NCBI RefSeq assembly: GCF_046844695.1
Contig: NZ_CP177354.1
Location: forward strand, 2,418,001 to 2,482,000
Direction: 5' to 3'
Length of the DNA: 64,000 nucleotides
Origin: Pokkaliibacter plantistimulans
GTDB lineage: Bacteria; Pseudomonadota; Gammaproteobacteria; Pseudomonadales; Balneatricaceae
The position numbers and the translations under genes are program-made. The notes beneath the pieces are model-generated. The model was not told the DNA's origin. It ran no database searches and was given only the letters and a program-made list of their open reading frames with translations. Shown here one piece after another: positions 25,153 to 33,640 of the stretch (the stretch's first letter is position 1; the number at the start of each line of letters is the position of its first letter).

Positions 25153-25170
25153 GATCATTGTTGAATGATC
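25153..25170. promoter_or_regulatory. Palindrome GATCATT-N4-AATGATC upstream of the YitT-type gene
   Basis: A perfect 7-bp dyad spaced by GTTG, 68 bases before the start of the membrane protein gene. Followed by TTTTCTTT, it could be read as a short terminator, but no plus-strand gene ends there. An operator for a dimeric repressor is the better reading. Confidence 0.4.
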
Positions 25171-25237
25171 TTTTCTTTGAATGGAGAATTGCGCGAATAA
25201 TCTACCGCCGTAAAAGTTTCCGAGGAAAGATCTGATC

Positions 25238-25849
25238 ATGAGCGACGTGGCCTTTGAGAGGCACAGCTGGCTGGAAGACATTCTGGCCATTGTGCTGGGC
25301 ACGGTATTTATTGCACTGGGTGCCAATCTGTACCTGAACTGCGGCCTGCTGACGGGCGGTACCGCTGGACTGGCCTTTCTGTTGCACTACCTGTCTGGTT
25401 ACAGCTTTGGTCTGGTGTTCTTCGTTATCAACCTGCCGTTCTACTATCTGGCCATCAAGCGCATGGGCTGGCAGTTCACCCTGAAAACCTTCTGCTCGGT
25501 GGCGCTGCTCTCCGGCTGGACGGAAGTGCTGCCGCATCTGATTCATTTCTCCGATGTGAATGGCGTGTTTGCCACGCTGTTTGGTGGCGGTCTGATGGGG
25601 ACCGGTTTCCTGATGCTGTTCCGGCATAAGGCCAGTCTCGGCGGTATCAATATTCTGGCGCTGTACGTGCAGGATCGTTACGGCCTGCGTGCTGGCAAGC
25701 TGCAGATGGTGGTGGACTGCACCATCGTCCTGCTGTCGCTGCTGGTGGTTGAACCGGAGCGTATTGCCCTGTCAGTGCTCGGTGCGGTGATGCTCAATCT
25801 GGTACTAACCGTTAACCACAAACCCGGCCGTTACACCGGAATGAGCTGA
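25238..25849 (+). CDS. YitT-family integral membrane protein
   Basis: 203 residues with GAGGAAAG about 10 bases upstream. Five hydrophobic segments. G-x-x-L-N-C-G-L-L-T-G-G-T-A-G-L-A and the F-V-I-N-L-P-F-Y segment are YitT/DUF161 hallmarks. A later G-G-I-N-I-L-A matches the family's second half-repeat. No C-terminal DUF2179 cytoplasmic domain is present, so this is the short form. Inner-membrane protein of unknown transport role. Confidence 0.85.
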   Translation: MSDVAFERHSWLEDILAIVLGTVFIALGANLYLNCGLLTGGTAGLAFLLHYLSGYSFGLVFFVINLPFYYLAIKRMGWQFTLKTFCSVALLSGWTEVLPHLIHFSDVNGVFATLFGGGLMGTGFLMLFRHKASLGGINILALYVQDRYGLRAGKLQMVVDCTIVLLSLLVVEPERIALSVLGAVMLNLVLTVNHKPGRYTGMS

Positions 25850-25930
25850 CATTCCCTCTGCCTGATCTACACTGTCTGACGCCATGCACTGGACATGGCG
25901 GGTAACAACAATGATCAGGGAGTGAACCGT

Positions 25931-27451
25931 ATGGCAATTCGTCTTGGCCCCGTGCTGCAGTTTCGTGGATGTACTGGCAGCACCTGGCGCTTCTCTGCAC
26001 TGATCGTCACTGATATCGGTGACGACATTCCCCCTCTCAAGACCGTCAGCCCGCTGCAACAGGGTAATACCGTTCATCTGGCTGATATTCCCTTCAGTAA
26101 TCCCAGATATCGTGCCTGGCGCATGGAGCTGAGTGCTGCTCCGGGCAGTGGTGTGGTGACGTTTGAGCTGGCGGGGAGGCGTTATCCTGTGCACATTCCT
26201 GCTGTCGGGCAGGCGCCGAAGATGGCCTATGTGTCCTGCAATGGTTTCTCTGACCCCAAGCTGATGAAGTCGGTCACGCATCCCAATGCCAACTGGAGCC
26301 GGATGCGGAGCCAGCATGATGAGCAGGGCTATCACCTGCTGCTGATGGGCGGTGATCAGGTGTACTCCGACAGCATCTGGGGCAAGGTCAGTGCACTCAA
26401 GGGCTGGCTGGAGAAGTCGGTGGATCAGCGTCAGAAAGTGAAGCTGGCTACTGCCGCGCTCAATCAGATCGACAGCTTTTTTGCCGAGCTGTATATCGAG
26501 CGCTGGGCGCAGCAGGAGCCTGCAGCGATGCTGGCAGCCGTACCCACCGTCATGATGTGGGATGACCACGACATTATGGACGGCTGGGGGTCATATCCTG
26601 AAAAGCTGCATGGCAGTGACGTGCACAAGGGGATCTTTGCCGCGGCCAGGCGCTACTTCCACCTGTTCCAGCAGCAGCTGAAGGACGGCGGCAACGAGTT
26701 TCATCCGGCCAGTATTGACGGCACTATGAACCTGCAGTTTGCCGGTCTGGGGAACGTCAGTATTCTGGCGCTGGATCTGCGCAGCGAACGTCAGCCCAAA
26801 CCGATGCAGATAATTGCACCAGACAGCTGGGACAAGATCTACGCCTGGCTTGAAGGCTGGCAGCCACAGACCGCCCACGAGCCTGAACCCCAGCATTTGC
26901 TGATTCTTTCCAGTATTCCGCTGGCCTATCTTGATCTCAGTTATCTGGAAAGCCTGCTGCAGACGCTACCGGGTCAGCAGGAGCTGGAAGATGACCTGCT
27001 CGATCACTGGCGCAGCGAAGCGCATCGTCAGGAGCGTCTGCGTTTCATTCATCGCCTGTTTGATCTGGCCACCGAGAAGCATTGCCGCATTACCTTGCTG
27101 TCCGGTGATGTGCATGTGGGGGCATACGCAGTTATTGAGTCGCAACTGGCCCGGCATAGAGAGCAGGGGAAAGCCCTCTATCAGCTGGTCTCATCAGGTG
27201 TTGTGCATCCGGTGCCGCCGGCGTTGGTGCGGTATGTGCTGGAAAGCGTGGCCGGGCGTGAGGAGCTGGTGGAGAAAGATATTCGTGCACGTCAGCTACC
27301 TCTGACCCGCAAAGGCAACTACCTGCTGGGGCAGCGCAACTGGCTGTCCATCGAACCTGATGAGGAAGCGCAGAAAGGGCGTTTGTGGTGTAAGTGGTAT
27401 CAGGAAGATGAGGATGAGCCGATCTGTAAAGTGATCAACTGGCGGGAATGA
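25931..27451 (+). CDS. PhoD-like metallophosphatase
   Basis: 506 residues from the ATG at 25931, with GGGAG 8 bases upstream. The frame extends to 25895, but without a ribosome site. Metal-binding motifs are visible: L-M-G-G-D-Q-V-Y-S-D (Asp/Tyr), M-M-W-D-D-H-D-I-M-D-G-W-G (Asp-His) and L-L-S-G-D-V-H-V-G-A-Y (Asp-His), the PhoD-type calcineurin-like set. No signal peptide, so unlike Bacillus PhoD it is cytoplasmic. This is the common alkaline phosphatase D-family layout of gammaproteobacteria. Substrate unknown, possibly a phosphodiester. It ends at a good hairpin. Confidence 0.85.
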   Translation: MAIRLGPVLQFRGCTGSTWRFSALIVTDIGDDIPPLKTVSPLQQGNTVHLADIPFSNPRYRAWRMELSAAPGSGVVTFELAGRRYPVHIPAVGQAPKMAYVSCNGFSDPKLMKSVTHPNANWSRMRSQHDEQGYHLLLMGGDQVYSDSIWGKVSALKGWLEKSVDQRQKVKLATAALNQIDSFFAELYIERWAQQEPAAMLAAVPTVMMWDDHDIMDGWGSYPEKLHGSDVHKGIFAAARRYFHLFQQQLKDGGNEFHPASIDGTMNLQFAGLGNVSILALDLRSERQPKPMQIIAPDSWDKIYAWLEGWQPQTAHEPEPQHLLILSSIPLAYLDLSYLESLLQTLPGQQELEDDLLDHWRSEAHRQERLRFIHRLFDLATEKHCRITLLSGDVHVGAYAVIESQLARHREQGKALYQLVSSGVVHPVPPALVRYVLESVAGREELVEKDIRARQLPLTRKGNYLLGQRNWLSIEPDEEAQKGRLWCKWYQEDEDEPICKVINWRE

Positions 27452-27469
27452 GGGCAGTTCCACAATGAC

Positions 27470-27497
27470 AGTCAGGGGCGCAGTTGCGCCCCTGACT
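27470..27497. terminator. Long hairpin between phosphatase and sodA
   Basis: A 12-bp perfect stem (AGTCAGGGGCGC, 27470-27481, with 27486-27497) and an AGTT loop. It is placed between convergent genes, 19 bases after one stop and 23 before the other. The U-tract is poor (ATTT), so it probably works on both strands as a bidirectional block. Confidence 0.8.
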
Positions 27498-27520
27498 ATT
27501 TCAGCCAACCGTTAATCTGC

Positions 27521-28132
27521 TTAGCGGGTTGCCGCAAAACGCTGGCTGACTTCATTCCAGTTGATGACATTCCAGAACGCCTGAATGTAGTCAGGGCGAC
27601 GGTTCTGATAGTGCAGGTAGTAAGCGTGTTCCCAGACATCCAGGCCCAGAATCGGGGTCAGGCCGTCGGAAATGACGGAGTCCTGGTTGGCAGTGCTGGT
27701 GACGACCAGCTGGCCCTGTTTGTCGACAGCCAGCCATGCCCAACCGCTACCGAAACGGGTGGTGGCTGCGGCGTTGAACTTTTCCTTCAGCTGGGCAAAA
27801 GAGCCAAAGGTGGCGGTGATGGCATCACCCAGTGCACCGGTGGGCTCACCACCCCCTTCAGGGCTCATGACCAGCCAGAACAGGCTGTGGTTGGCATGAC
27901 CGCCACCGTGATTACGGATGGCACCACGAATGGCTTCAGGGATGGCATTCATGTCTTCCAGCAGTTTCTCTACTGGCAGAGCTTGCAGATCAGGATAGTC
28001 TGACAGGGCCGTGTTCAGACCATTAACGTAAGTCTGATGATGCTTGGAGTGGTGGATCTCCATGGTGCGTGCATCAAGATGAGGTTCCAGAGCGTCGTAG
28101 GCGTAAGGCAAGGAAGGAAGAGTATGAGACAT
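27521..28132 (-). CDS. sodA: Superoxide dismutase, Mn type
   Basis: 203 residues. Metal ligands are visible in the helix H-H-S-K-H-H-Q-T-Y-V, in N-H-S-L-F-W, and in D-V-W-E-H-A-Y-Y-L. G-S-G-W-A-W-L and the G-G-G-H-A-N-H context with Q-D in T-A-N-Q-D-S are those of Mn-SODs instead of Fe-SODs. No signal peptide, so cytoplasmic. The Fur box about 100 bases upstream fits the known use of Mn-SOD under iron limitation in enteric and pseudomonad relatives. An RBS-like AGGAG lies upstream of the ATG. Confidence 0.93.
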   Translation of the reverse strand: MSHTLPSLPYAYDALEPHLDARTMEIHHSKHHQTYVNGLNTALSDYPDLQALPVEKLLEDMNAIPEAIRGAIRNHGGGHANHSLFWLVMSPEGGGEPTGALGDAITATFGSFAQLKEKFNAAATTRFGSGWAWLAVDKQGQLVVTSTANQDSVISDGLTPILGLDVWEHAYYLHYQNRRPDYIQAFWNVINWNEVSQRFAATR

Positions 28133-28228
28133 GCTGTGCTCCTGCGTGCGAAGGTATCGCTCAGTGAATAGAGGGTCACTGGTGACCCAGTGGCGGTATT
28201 GACCGCCGGGCAGGGAAGTATTTAACGC

Positions 28229-28247
28229 TAATAATAATGATTATCAA
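28229..28247 (-). promoter_or_regulatory. Fur box upstream of sodA
   Basis: The minus-strand sequence TTGATAATCATTATTATTA contains GATAATCATTATT, which matches 12 of 13 bases of the GATAATCATTATC part of the Fur consensus. It lies about 100 bases before the sodA start. Iron-replete repression of sodA is the expected effect. The rest of the 318-base gap 28133-28450 holds only this box and the hairpin at 28394. Confidence 0.7.
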
Positions 28248-28393
28248 CTGTTTTATCTGTTTGAATTGAAAGGCGACACGCTGGTGTCAGATTGCGAACG
28301 GTGGAGGTCTGAACTGCAGATTTAAAAAAGTCTCAGGGAGAGGAAGAGGTTGATCGGATTGCGAGTCGGGTTCGGGGTGATGCCGAGATTTCG

Positions 28394-28423
28394 AGGCTGG
28401 TTGCCTGTTCTGGTAACCAGCCT
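28394..28423 (-). terminator. Hairpin after the SMR exporter gene
   Basis: A 12-bp stem, AGGCTGGTTGCC (28394-28405) with GGTAACCAGCCT (28412-28423), 11 Watson-Crick pairs plus one mismatch that is a wobble on one strand, with a 6-base loop. It lies 28 bases past the SMR stop. No U-tract follows. Confidence 0.6.
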
Positions 28424-28450
28424 GCGGGGAGGGCAATCGCGCTGAGCCGG

Positions 28451-28768
28451 TTAGGCCAGCACTTTCAAACCGACGACGGAAATGACCAGTAGCAGCAGGC
28501 ATGCTGCTTTCAGCAGAGTAACGGTTTCGCCCAGCAGCAACATGCTCATCAGTGCCGTTCCGGCGATGCCGACGCCACACCAGACAGCATAAACGGTGCT
28601 CAGGGGTAAGTGAGCCATGGCTTTGGTCATTAGCGTGAAGCTCAGACCGGCCATCAGGATAAAGCCAAAGGTCGGCCATATTCTGGTCAGCCCTTCGGAC
28701 ATTTTGAGGAAATAGGTAAAGCCTACCTCGGCCATACCGGCCAGCAGCAAACAGAACCAGGGATTCAT
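28451..28768 (-). CDS. Small multidrug resistance (SMR) family exporter, Gdx/SugE-like
   Basis: 105 residues, four membrane helices, the standard SMR size. Glu14 in A-G-M-A-E-V-G-F is the essential proton/substrate carboxylate. Y-A-V-W-C-G-V-G-I-A-G-T-A is helix 3 and resembles the Gdx/SugE subtype (Y-A-V-W-T-G-I-G) more than EmrE. It works as an antiparallel dimer exporting guanidinium or small quaternary cations. No guanidine riboswitch is seen upstream. Instead a MarR gene is divergent with two operator copies between, which argues for drug-type induction. Confidence 0.88.
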   Translation of the reverse strand: MNPWFCLLLAGMAEVGFTYFLKMSEGLTRIWPTFGFILMAGLSFTLMTKAMAHLPLSTVYAVWCGVGIAGTALMSMLLLGETVTLLKAACLLLLVISVVGLKVLA

Positions 28769-28847
28769 TTTTTCTACCTCTGCCCGCGAAAGTAAGCCGG
28801 GCCATGACTTCCCGAAGACACCGGAGTGGTGTCTGCCTGAGAATTTG

Positions 28848-28895
28848 TCTTTCTGGAAAGATATGCTAGCGATAGTTTATCTTTCTGGCAAGATA
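28848..28895. promoter_or_regulatory. Two MarR-type operator copies between the SMR and MarR genes
   Basis: TCTTTCTGGAAAGATA (28848-28863) and TCTTTCTGGCAAGATA (28880-28895) differ at one base, and each is a dyad. The second extends to TTTATCTT-N6-AAGATAAA. Spacing is 32 bp start to start, about three helical turns on the same face. They lie in the divergent gap, so both promoters could be repressed together. Confidence 0.72.
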
Positions 28896-28990
28896 AATAA
28901 CCTTTGCAGATTGCAACCTCATGACAGATGAGGTGATTGGCCTGCCCATTTATAGTTGTCCGAGACCAGAAGAGAGAGCACAGATACCTG

Positions 28991-29500
28991 ATGAAGACAC
29001 ATGCACCGGTCGAAACGCTCATTGAGCTGGTGTCGAAATCCTGGCCCCAGGCCCTGCACGCCAAAGCCCCCGGCGTCTGGTCGGTCTATCGTACCTACGA
29101 CTCACTGATTGCTGCCTATGCCAACGCCATTGCTCCACTGGGGCTGCAGGTCGCCGACGCCGAGGCGCTGGCGGCACTGCGCTCACAGGGTGAGCCTTAC
29201 ATGCTCAGCCCAACCCAACTGTGCTACTTCATGCTGATCAGCTCTGGCGGCCTGACCAAAGTACTCAAACGTCTGGAAGCACAGGAGTGGGTGGAGCGTG
29301 TGCCGAACCCTGATGATGGGCGCAGCCAGCTGGTGAAGTTGGCTGCGAAGGGCATTGATGTGCTTGAGGAAGCTGTCATTGCCGTTGCAGCGGTTGAAAA
29401 GCAGAGCATGGCCGGTATAACCCAGGAAGAGCATGATCAGTTGCAGCGCCTGCTGGCCAGGATGGCGGCTAATCTCAATCAGGAGCCAACTGGCTGCTAG
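28991..29500 (+). CDS. MarR-family transcriptional regulator
   Basis: 169 residues from the ATG at 28991; a TTG at 28937 in frame is possible but would add a basic, non-conserved head. The winged helix has L-S-P-T-Q-L-C-Y-F-M-L-I-S-S-G-G-L-T-K-V-L-K-R-L and the wing V-P-N-P-D-D-G-R-S-Q-L-V-K-L, the MarR signature D-x-R. Dimeric repressor, likely of the divergent SMR gene and itself. The ligand is unknown. Confidence 0.88.
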   Translation: MKTHAPVETLIELVSKSWPQALHAKAPGVWSVYRTYDSLIAAYANAIAPLGLQVADAEALAALRSQGEPYMLSPTQLCYFMLISSGGLTKVLKRLEAQEWVERVPNPDDGRSQLVKLAAKGIDVLEEAVIAVAAVEKQSMAGITQEEHDQLQRLLARMAANLNQEPTGC

Positions 29501-29750
29501 AAGGTGTGCACGATCGGCTGCGCGTCAGCCAGATCGCGTTGCAAACGCCAGGTATCCTTTATCGCCAGTAATATCATGAGTAAGCGGCGCTTCCTCGGCG
29601 CTTTTGCCTTGTCTGGCGCTGGCTTGCGAGAGCGTGAACGTGTTCTGACGTGCGGCAGAACAACAGCAACGAATTTGAAAGCAAGACGCGGAGTGAGTCA
29701 CCTTCTTGCTATGCGTAGGCTGAAGGGGTGTTTGCCAGAGGATCAATACC

Positions 29751-30884
29751 ATGTCTGCGTCTACTGAAAAATCTCACGCCAGTGTCACCGCCCCTACTGC
29801 TGCCGAGCGTCGCTTGCAAAAACGTTTGCAGACCGAGGCGGATCCACGCTGGCAACAGGTAGTGAGTCGCGATAAAGCGGCCGATGGGCAGTTTTACTAC
29901 AGCGTGGCAACGACCGGCGTCTATTGTCGTCCCAGCTGCGCGGCCCGGACGGCCAGAGCGGAAAACGTTGATTTTTTCCTGACTACCCGTCAGGCAGAGC
30001 AGGCTGGCTTTCGCCCCTGCAAGCGCTGCAAGCCTGATCAGCCTTCGCTGGATATGCAGCAGATGGAAAAGGTGGCGCAAGTGTGCCGCCTGATCAAGGA
30101 GGCAGAACATGAGCCCTCACTGGACACGCTGGCCGCTACTGTCGGGCTGAGCGTGTTTTACCTGCATCGTCTGTTCAAACGTCTGACTGGCCTGACTCCC
30201 AGAGAGTTTGCCGCCGGGGTACGGGCAGAACGTATGCGAACTGCATTACAGGACGAAGCCAGAGTGACGGATGCCATTTATCAGGCGGGTTATCAGTCCA
30301 GCAGTCGATTTTATGAACGTGCTGATCAGCTGCTGGGTATGACGCCCAGTCGCTACCGTGCTGGCGGCAAGGATACTCTGATTCGCTTTGCACTGGCCCA
30401 GTGTTCGCTGGGTGCCCTGCTGGTGGCGGGCAGTGACAAGGGCCTGTGTGCTATCTGGCTGGGAGATGATGCCGAGCGGCTGCTGTTGCAGCTGCAGGAA
30501 GCGTTTCCGGCTGCGGAGCTGATCGGTGCCGATGCCGAGTTCGAGCAGTGGGTGGCACAGGTTGTCGGCATGGTCGAGCAACCAGCGGTCGGCATCAGCT
30601 TGCCGCTGGATATTCGCGGCACGGCTTTTCAGCAGCGGGTGTGGCAGGCGTTGCTGCAGATTCCTGTCGGGCAGACCCTGAGTTACAGCGAAGTGGCGCA
30701 ACGTATCGGTTCACCCAAAGCCGTGCGTGCGGTCGCCAGTGCCTGTGCGGCCAATATGCTGGCCGTGGCCATCCCTTGCCATCGGGTTGTACGTAATGAT
30801 GGCAGTCTGTCCGGCTATCGCTGGGGGCTGGAGCGCAAAGCCCGGCTGCTGCAGCAAGAGCAACAGGGCAGTGATGTACCCTGA
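29751..30884 (+). CDS. ada: Bifunctional Ada: methylphosphotriester and O6-methylguanine DNA methyltransferase/activator
   Basis: 377 residues. N-terminal Ada zinc domain with G-V-Y-C-R-P-S-C and F-R-P-C-K-R-C (four Cys, the first being the methyl acceptor that switches on DNA binding). An AraC-type helix-turn-helix follows (about residues 110-200). The C-terminal O6-methylguanine methyltransferase has the acceptor site V-A-I-P-C-H-R-V-V and G-x-L-S-G-Y-R-W-G. All three parts are intact, so it should repair and activate the adaptive response. alkA follows at 45 bases, the usual regulon partner. The 250 bases upstream show no gene. Confidence 0.94.
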   Translation: MSASTEKSHASVTAPTAAERRLQKRLQTEADPRWQQVVSRDKAADGQFYYSVATTGVYCRPSCAARTARAENVDFFLTTRQAEQAGFRPCKRCKPDQPSLDMQQMEKVAQVCRLIKEAEHEPSLDTLAATVGLSVFYLHRLFKRLTGLTPREFAAGVRAERMRTALQDEARVTDAIYQAGYQSSSRFYERADQLLGMTPSRYRAGGKDTLIRFALAQCSLGALLVAGSDKGLCAIWLGDDAERLLLQLQEAFPAAELIGADAEFEQWVAQVVGMVEQPAVGISLPLDIRGTAFQQRVWQALLQIPVGQTLSYSEVAQRIGSPKAVRAVASACAANMLAVAIPCHRVVRNDGSLSGYRWGLERKARLLQQEQQGSDVP

Positions 30885-30929
30885 CGGCAAGCCAGTTCCT
30901 CTCTCCATTTTTCCAGTAAGCAGGTGCCT

Positions 30930-31853
30930 ATGGCGGTGACATCGAACAAACAAGGTGCTGCGATGCAGCTCTGCATGGCATTGCCGGAGAACTTTCGTCG
31001 GCAGGACTTTCTGGCCTTTCATCGTCGTGATGCTGATCAGTTGTCGGAGCATGTCACTGAAGACAGCCTGCTGAAAGGCGTAGTCTGGCAGGGGCAACCT
31101 GCCTGCCTGAGCCTGTTTTTCACTGAGCGGAATGTCTCCGTCACACTGGATGCCGACACGGCATGGTCTGCCGATGGGCAGCGCACCCTTGAGGCCTGGG
31201 TCGGGCATATGCTGGGGCTCACTCAGCCGGTGGCGCATTTCGAGCAGCGTTTTGCTGCTGATCCTGTTGTGGGGTCATTGCTGCAGCGTCAGGCTGGGCT
31301 GCGCGTACCGCAATCCGCCAGCGCATTTGAGGCGGTTGCCTGGGCCATCATTGGCCAGCAGATCAGCGTCAGTGTGGCCATTGCTGTACGGCGTAAGCTG
31401 ATTCAGCACGCCAGCCTGCTGCATGCGTCAGGGTTGTATTGCCATCCTGATGCGCAGACGGTGGCCGGTATGGATGAGGAGCAACTGAAGGCGCTGGGAT
31501 TCTCCCGCAGCAAGGCGGTGGCCTTGCTGGGTGTAGCCAGAAACGAGGAGCTGGTCGCGCTGCTGGCTCAGCCAGTGGCCACGGCTGAGCAGGCTGAAGC
31601 GGTTAGCAGTCGCCTGCTGGCAGTGAAAGGAATTGGCCCCTGGACCGTCAGCTATGCGCTGTTGCGCGGCTTTGGCTGGCTGGATGGTTCGCTGCACGGC
31701 GATGTGGCGGTACGGCGCAATCTGCAGCAGTTGCTGCAGCGTCCGGAAAAATTATCCGATAAGGAAACGGCAGAGTGGCTGCGGGCCTTCTCACCGTGGC
31801 GCGCCCTGATGGCCGCCCATCTGTGGGCACAGCAGTCCAGTGCCGGATATTGA
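30930..31853 (+). CDS. alkA: DNA-3-methyladenine glycosylase II
   Basis: 307 residues from the ATG at 30930; the frame extends to GTG 30924, and an ATG at 30963 with AAGG 7 bases upstream is an alternative. An AlkA N-terminal domain is followed by the helix-hairpin-helix L-A-V-K-G-I-G-P-W-T-V-S-Y and the catalytic Asp region D-G-S-L-H-G-D-V-A-V-R. It excises alkylated purines. Co-transcribed with ada. Product length slightly exceeds E. coli AlkA (282), consistent with the N-terminal extension being partly untranslated. Confidence 0.9.
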   Translation: MAVTSNKQGAAMQLCMALPENFRRQDFLAFHRRDADQLSEHVTEDSLLKGVVWQGQPACLSLFFTERNVSVTLDADTAWSADGQRTLEAWVGHMLGLTQPVAHFEQRFAADPVVGSLLQRQAGLRVPQSASAFEAVAWAIIGQQISVSVAIAVRRKLIQHASLLHASGLYCHPDAQTVAGMDEEQLKALGFSRSKAVALLGVARNEELVALLAQPVATAEQAEAVSSRLLAVKGIGPWTVSYALLRGFGWLDGSLHGDVAVRRNLQQLLQRPEKLSDKETAEWLRAFSPWRALMAAHLWAQQSSAGY

Positions 31854-31898
31854 ACTGAACCCCTGCACGCAAAAGCAGAAACAGAATCCCAAAACAAA

Positions 31899-31929
31899 GA
31901 AGCAGTGACCGATTGGCCACTGCTTTTGG
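31899..31929. terminator. Terminator shared by alkA and the polyamine permease gene
   Basis: A GAAGCAGTG arm (31899-31907) pairs with CACTGCTT (31918-31925), with inner CC/GG pairs, followed by TTTGG. The A-rich left side gives a U-rich tail on the minus strand. Placed between convergent genes. Confidence 0.75.
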
Positions 31930-31943
31930 CTTCCTGATATGGC

Positions 31944-32756
31944 TCAGGCGTCGTGGTTGGCGCTGTTAGCCGCCTCCTCACGTCGCCGTTTGACTTCATA
32001 GGCGATGGCCAGCAGTACGGTAATACTGATCATGACCAGACCCAGTGCGTTCACCGCAGGGGTGAGCCCGGTTCTGACCTTGGACGCGATATAAACGGTC
32101 AGGGTGGTGTCGTAGCCTTTGACGAACAGGGTGGTGTTGTAGTTCTCAAAGGACTGCAGAAAGGCGATGACCGCTGCCGAAATGATCGCGGGCTTGAGAT
32201 AGGGCAGCATGATACGGCGGAAAATCTGCCAGTGACTGGCTCCCAGACTCAGGGCAGCCTGTTCCAGCGTACGATCAAAACGCTGCAGGCGGGCCAGTAC
32301 CATCAGCATGATGTAAGCGGCGATAAAGGTCGTCTGGGCGATGACCGTCAAAAAGATACCGCCGGTGACATCCAGACCTTTCCAGAAAATCAGCGTTGAG
32401 ATACCGATGATGACTCCGGGTGTCAGGAGAGGAGACATCATCAGGGAGTACACAAAGGTTTTGCCTTTACCTTCCACCGTTGACAGAAACAAGGCGCAGG
32501 CGACACCGATCGGCAGTGCCACGATCATTACGCCCGCGGCAACCCAGACGCTGTTGCCCAGCGCCTGCCACATACCTTCGTCCTGCCACAGGGCATCGAA
32601 CCATTTAAGGGTAAAACCCTTCCACGGCATGATGGTGGGGAAACGGCTGTCGTTGAAGGTGGCCGTTGACATGATGATCAGCGGAATAAACAGGTAGATG
32701 AAAAACAGGGTCAGGTATGCACGGATACCCCATTTGAGCAGGCTTTGTGAACTCAT
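31944..32756 (-). CDS. Polyamine-type ABC transporter permease (PotC/PotI-like)
   Basis: 270 residues with six hydrophobic segments. The ABC coupling motif E-Q-A-A-L-S-L-G-A-S-H-W-Q-I-F-R-R-I-x-L-P (EAA loop) is at about 175-195. Its ATG overlaps the stop of the first permease by four bases (ATGA). With the upstream genes it forms an importer of the spermidine/putrescine family; the actual substrate may be another cationic amine. Last gene of the operon. Confidence 0.9.
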   Translation of the reverse strand: MSSQSLLKWGIRAYLTLFFIYLFIPLIIMSTATFNDSRFPTIMPWKGFTLKWFDALWQDEGMWQALGNSVWVAAGVMIVALPIGVACALFLSTVEGKGKTFVYSLMMSPLLTPGVIIGISTLIFWKGLDVTGGIFLTVIAQTTFIAAYIMLMVLARLQRFDRTLEQAALSLGASHWQIFRRIMLPYLKPAIISAAVIAFLQSFENYNTTLFVKGYDTTLTVYIASKVRTGLTPAVNALGLVMISITVLLAIAYEVKRRREEAANSANHDA

Positions 32757-33640
32757 TTGGCGATGTCCCCCAGACCGACCTTGAACACTTTCATCACCAG
32801 TCCGATAAAGCCGATGCAGAGAATCAGCAGCAGGAATGCGTAGGCTGCGCCCTGGTTCCAGTTACCCCCTTCAAAGAACCAGTTGTAGATGATCTGGGTG
32901 AACCAGCGGCTGCCCGGTGAACCCAGCAGTGCAGGGACGGCGTAGCTGCCTGCAGCCAGCATGAAGGTCATGATGCAGCCCGTGGCGATACCGGGTTTGG
33001 CATGCGGGATGATGATGCGCAGATGGGTTTTGGCCCAGCTGGCGCCGAGATTTCGTGCGGCACGAATCTGATTGGCATCAAGGCTTTCCAGCGCGTTATA
33101 CAGCGGGAAGATCATGAACAGAATATAGGCATAGACCATCCCCACCATGACGCCGCCATTTCCAGACAGAAAGCGCAATGGCCGGTCGATCAGCCCCAGT
33201 GCCTGCAACATGGCGTTGAGTGGTCCGTTGTAGGCAAGAATGATGTACCAGGAGAAGGTACGCAGGATTTCATTGATCCAGAAGGGAATGATTAGCAGCA
33301 ACAGACACAGTGCCGCTTGTTTGGGGGTCGCCACCTTGGCCAGATAGAACGCCAGTGGGTAACTGACGACCAGCGTCAGTGCGGTGACCATGACACTGGA
33401 CCAGATGGTCTTGAAGAAGATGCCGAGGTGGATCTTGTTGTTGAACAGGGTGACGTAATTGACCAGCGAATAGCTGTCTTTAGGGCCGCCGATTTCACTG
33501 GGCAGCAGGTTGGGGCGGAAAGAGTAGTCCACCATCAGCAGCTGCGGCAGGATCACCAGTGCTATCAGCCACACCAGCAGCAGGGCAGCGATGCCTACGC
33601 TGATAGGTGTACCGAAGCGATTGCAGAGTTGCTTAAACAT
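32753..33640 (-). CDS. Polyamine-type ABC transporter permease (PotB/PotH-like)
   Basis: 295 residues from the ATG at 33640 with GGAGG 6 bases upstream; the frame extends to 33697, but that part overlaps the ATPase gene. Six membrane segments. EAA motif I-R-A-A-R-N-L-G-A-S-W-A-K-T-H-L-R-I-I-I-P. The start lies within the end of the ATPase gene (8-base overlap), indicating translational coupling. Confidence 0.9.
   Translation of the reverse strand: MFKQLCNRFGTPISVGIAALLLVWLIALVILPQLLMVDYSFRPNLLPSEIGGPKDSYSLVNYVTLFNNKIHLGIFFKTIWSSVMVTALTLVVSYPLAFYLAKVATPKQAALCLLLLIIPFWINEILRTFSWYIILAYNGPLNAMLQALGLIDRPLRFLSGNGGVMVGMVYAYILFMIFPLYNALESLDANQIRAARNLGASWAKTHLRIIIPHAKPGIATGCIMTFMLAAGSYAVPALLGSPGSRWFTQIIYNWFFEGGNWNQGAAYAFLLLILCIGFIGLVMKVFKVGLGDIAK

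Noticed and set aside
25805..26569. 254-codon minus frame over the phosphatase gene
   Set aside because: Antisense to the PhoD-like gene, which has metal motifs and a ribosome site. The minus frame resembles nothing.
28287..28805. 172-codon minus frame overlapping the SMR gene
   Set aside because: It is a different reading frame of the SMR gene and its 3' region; the SMR frame has the four helices and Glu14.
28769..28990. Guanidine riboswitch before the Gdx-like gene
   Set aside because: The leader shows two protein-operator-like dyads and none of the ACGR-type conserved loops expected of a guanidine riboswitch.
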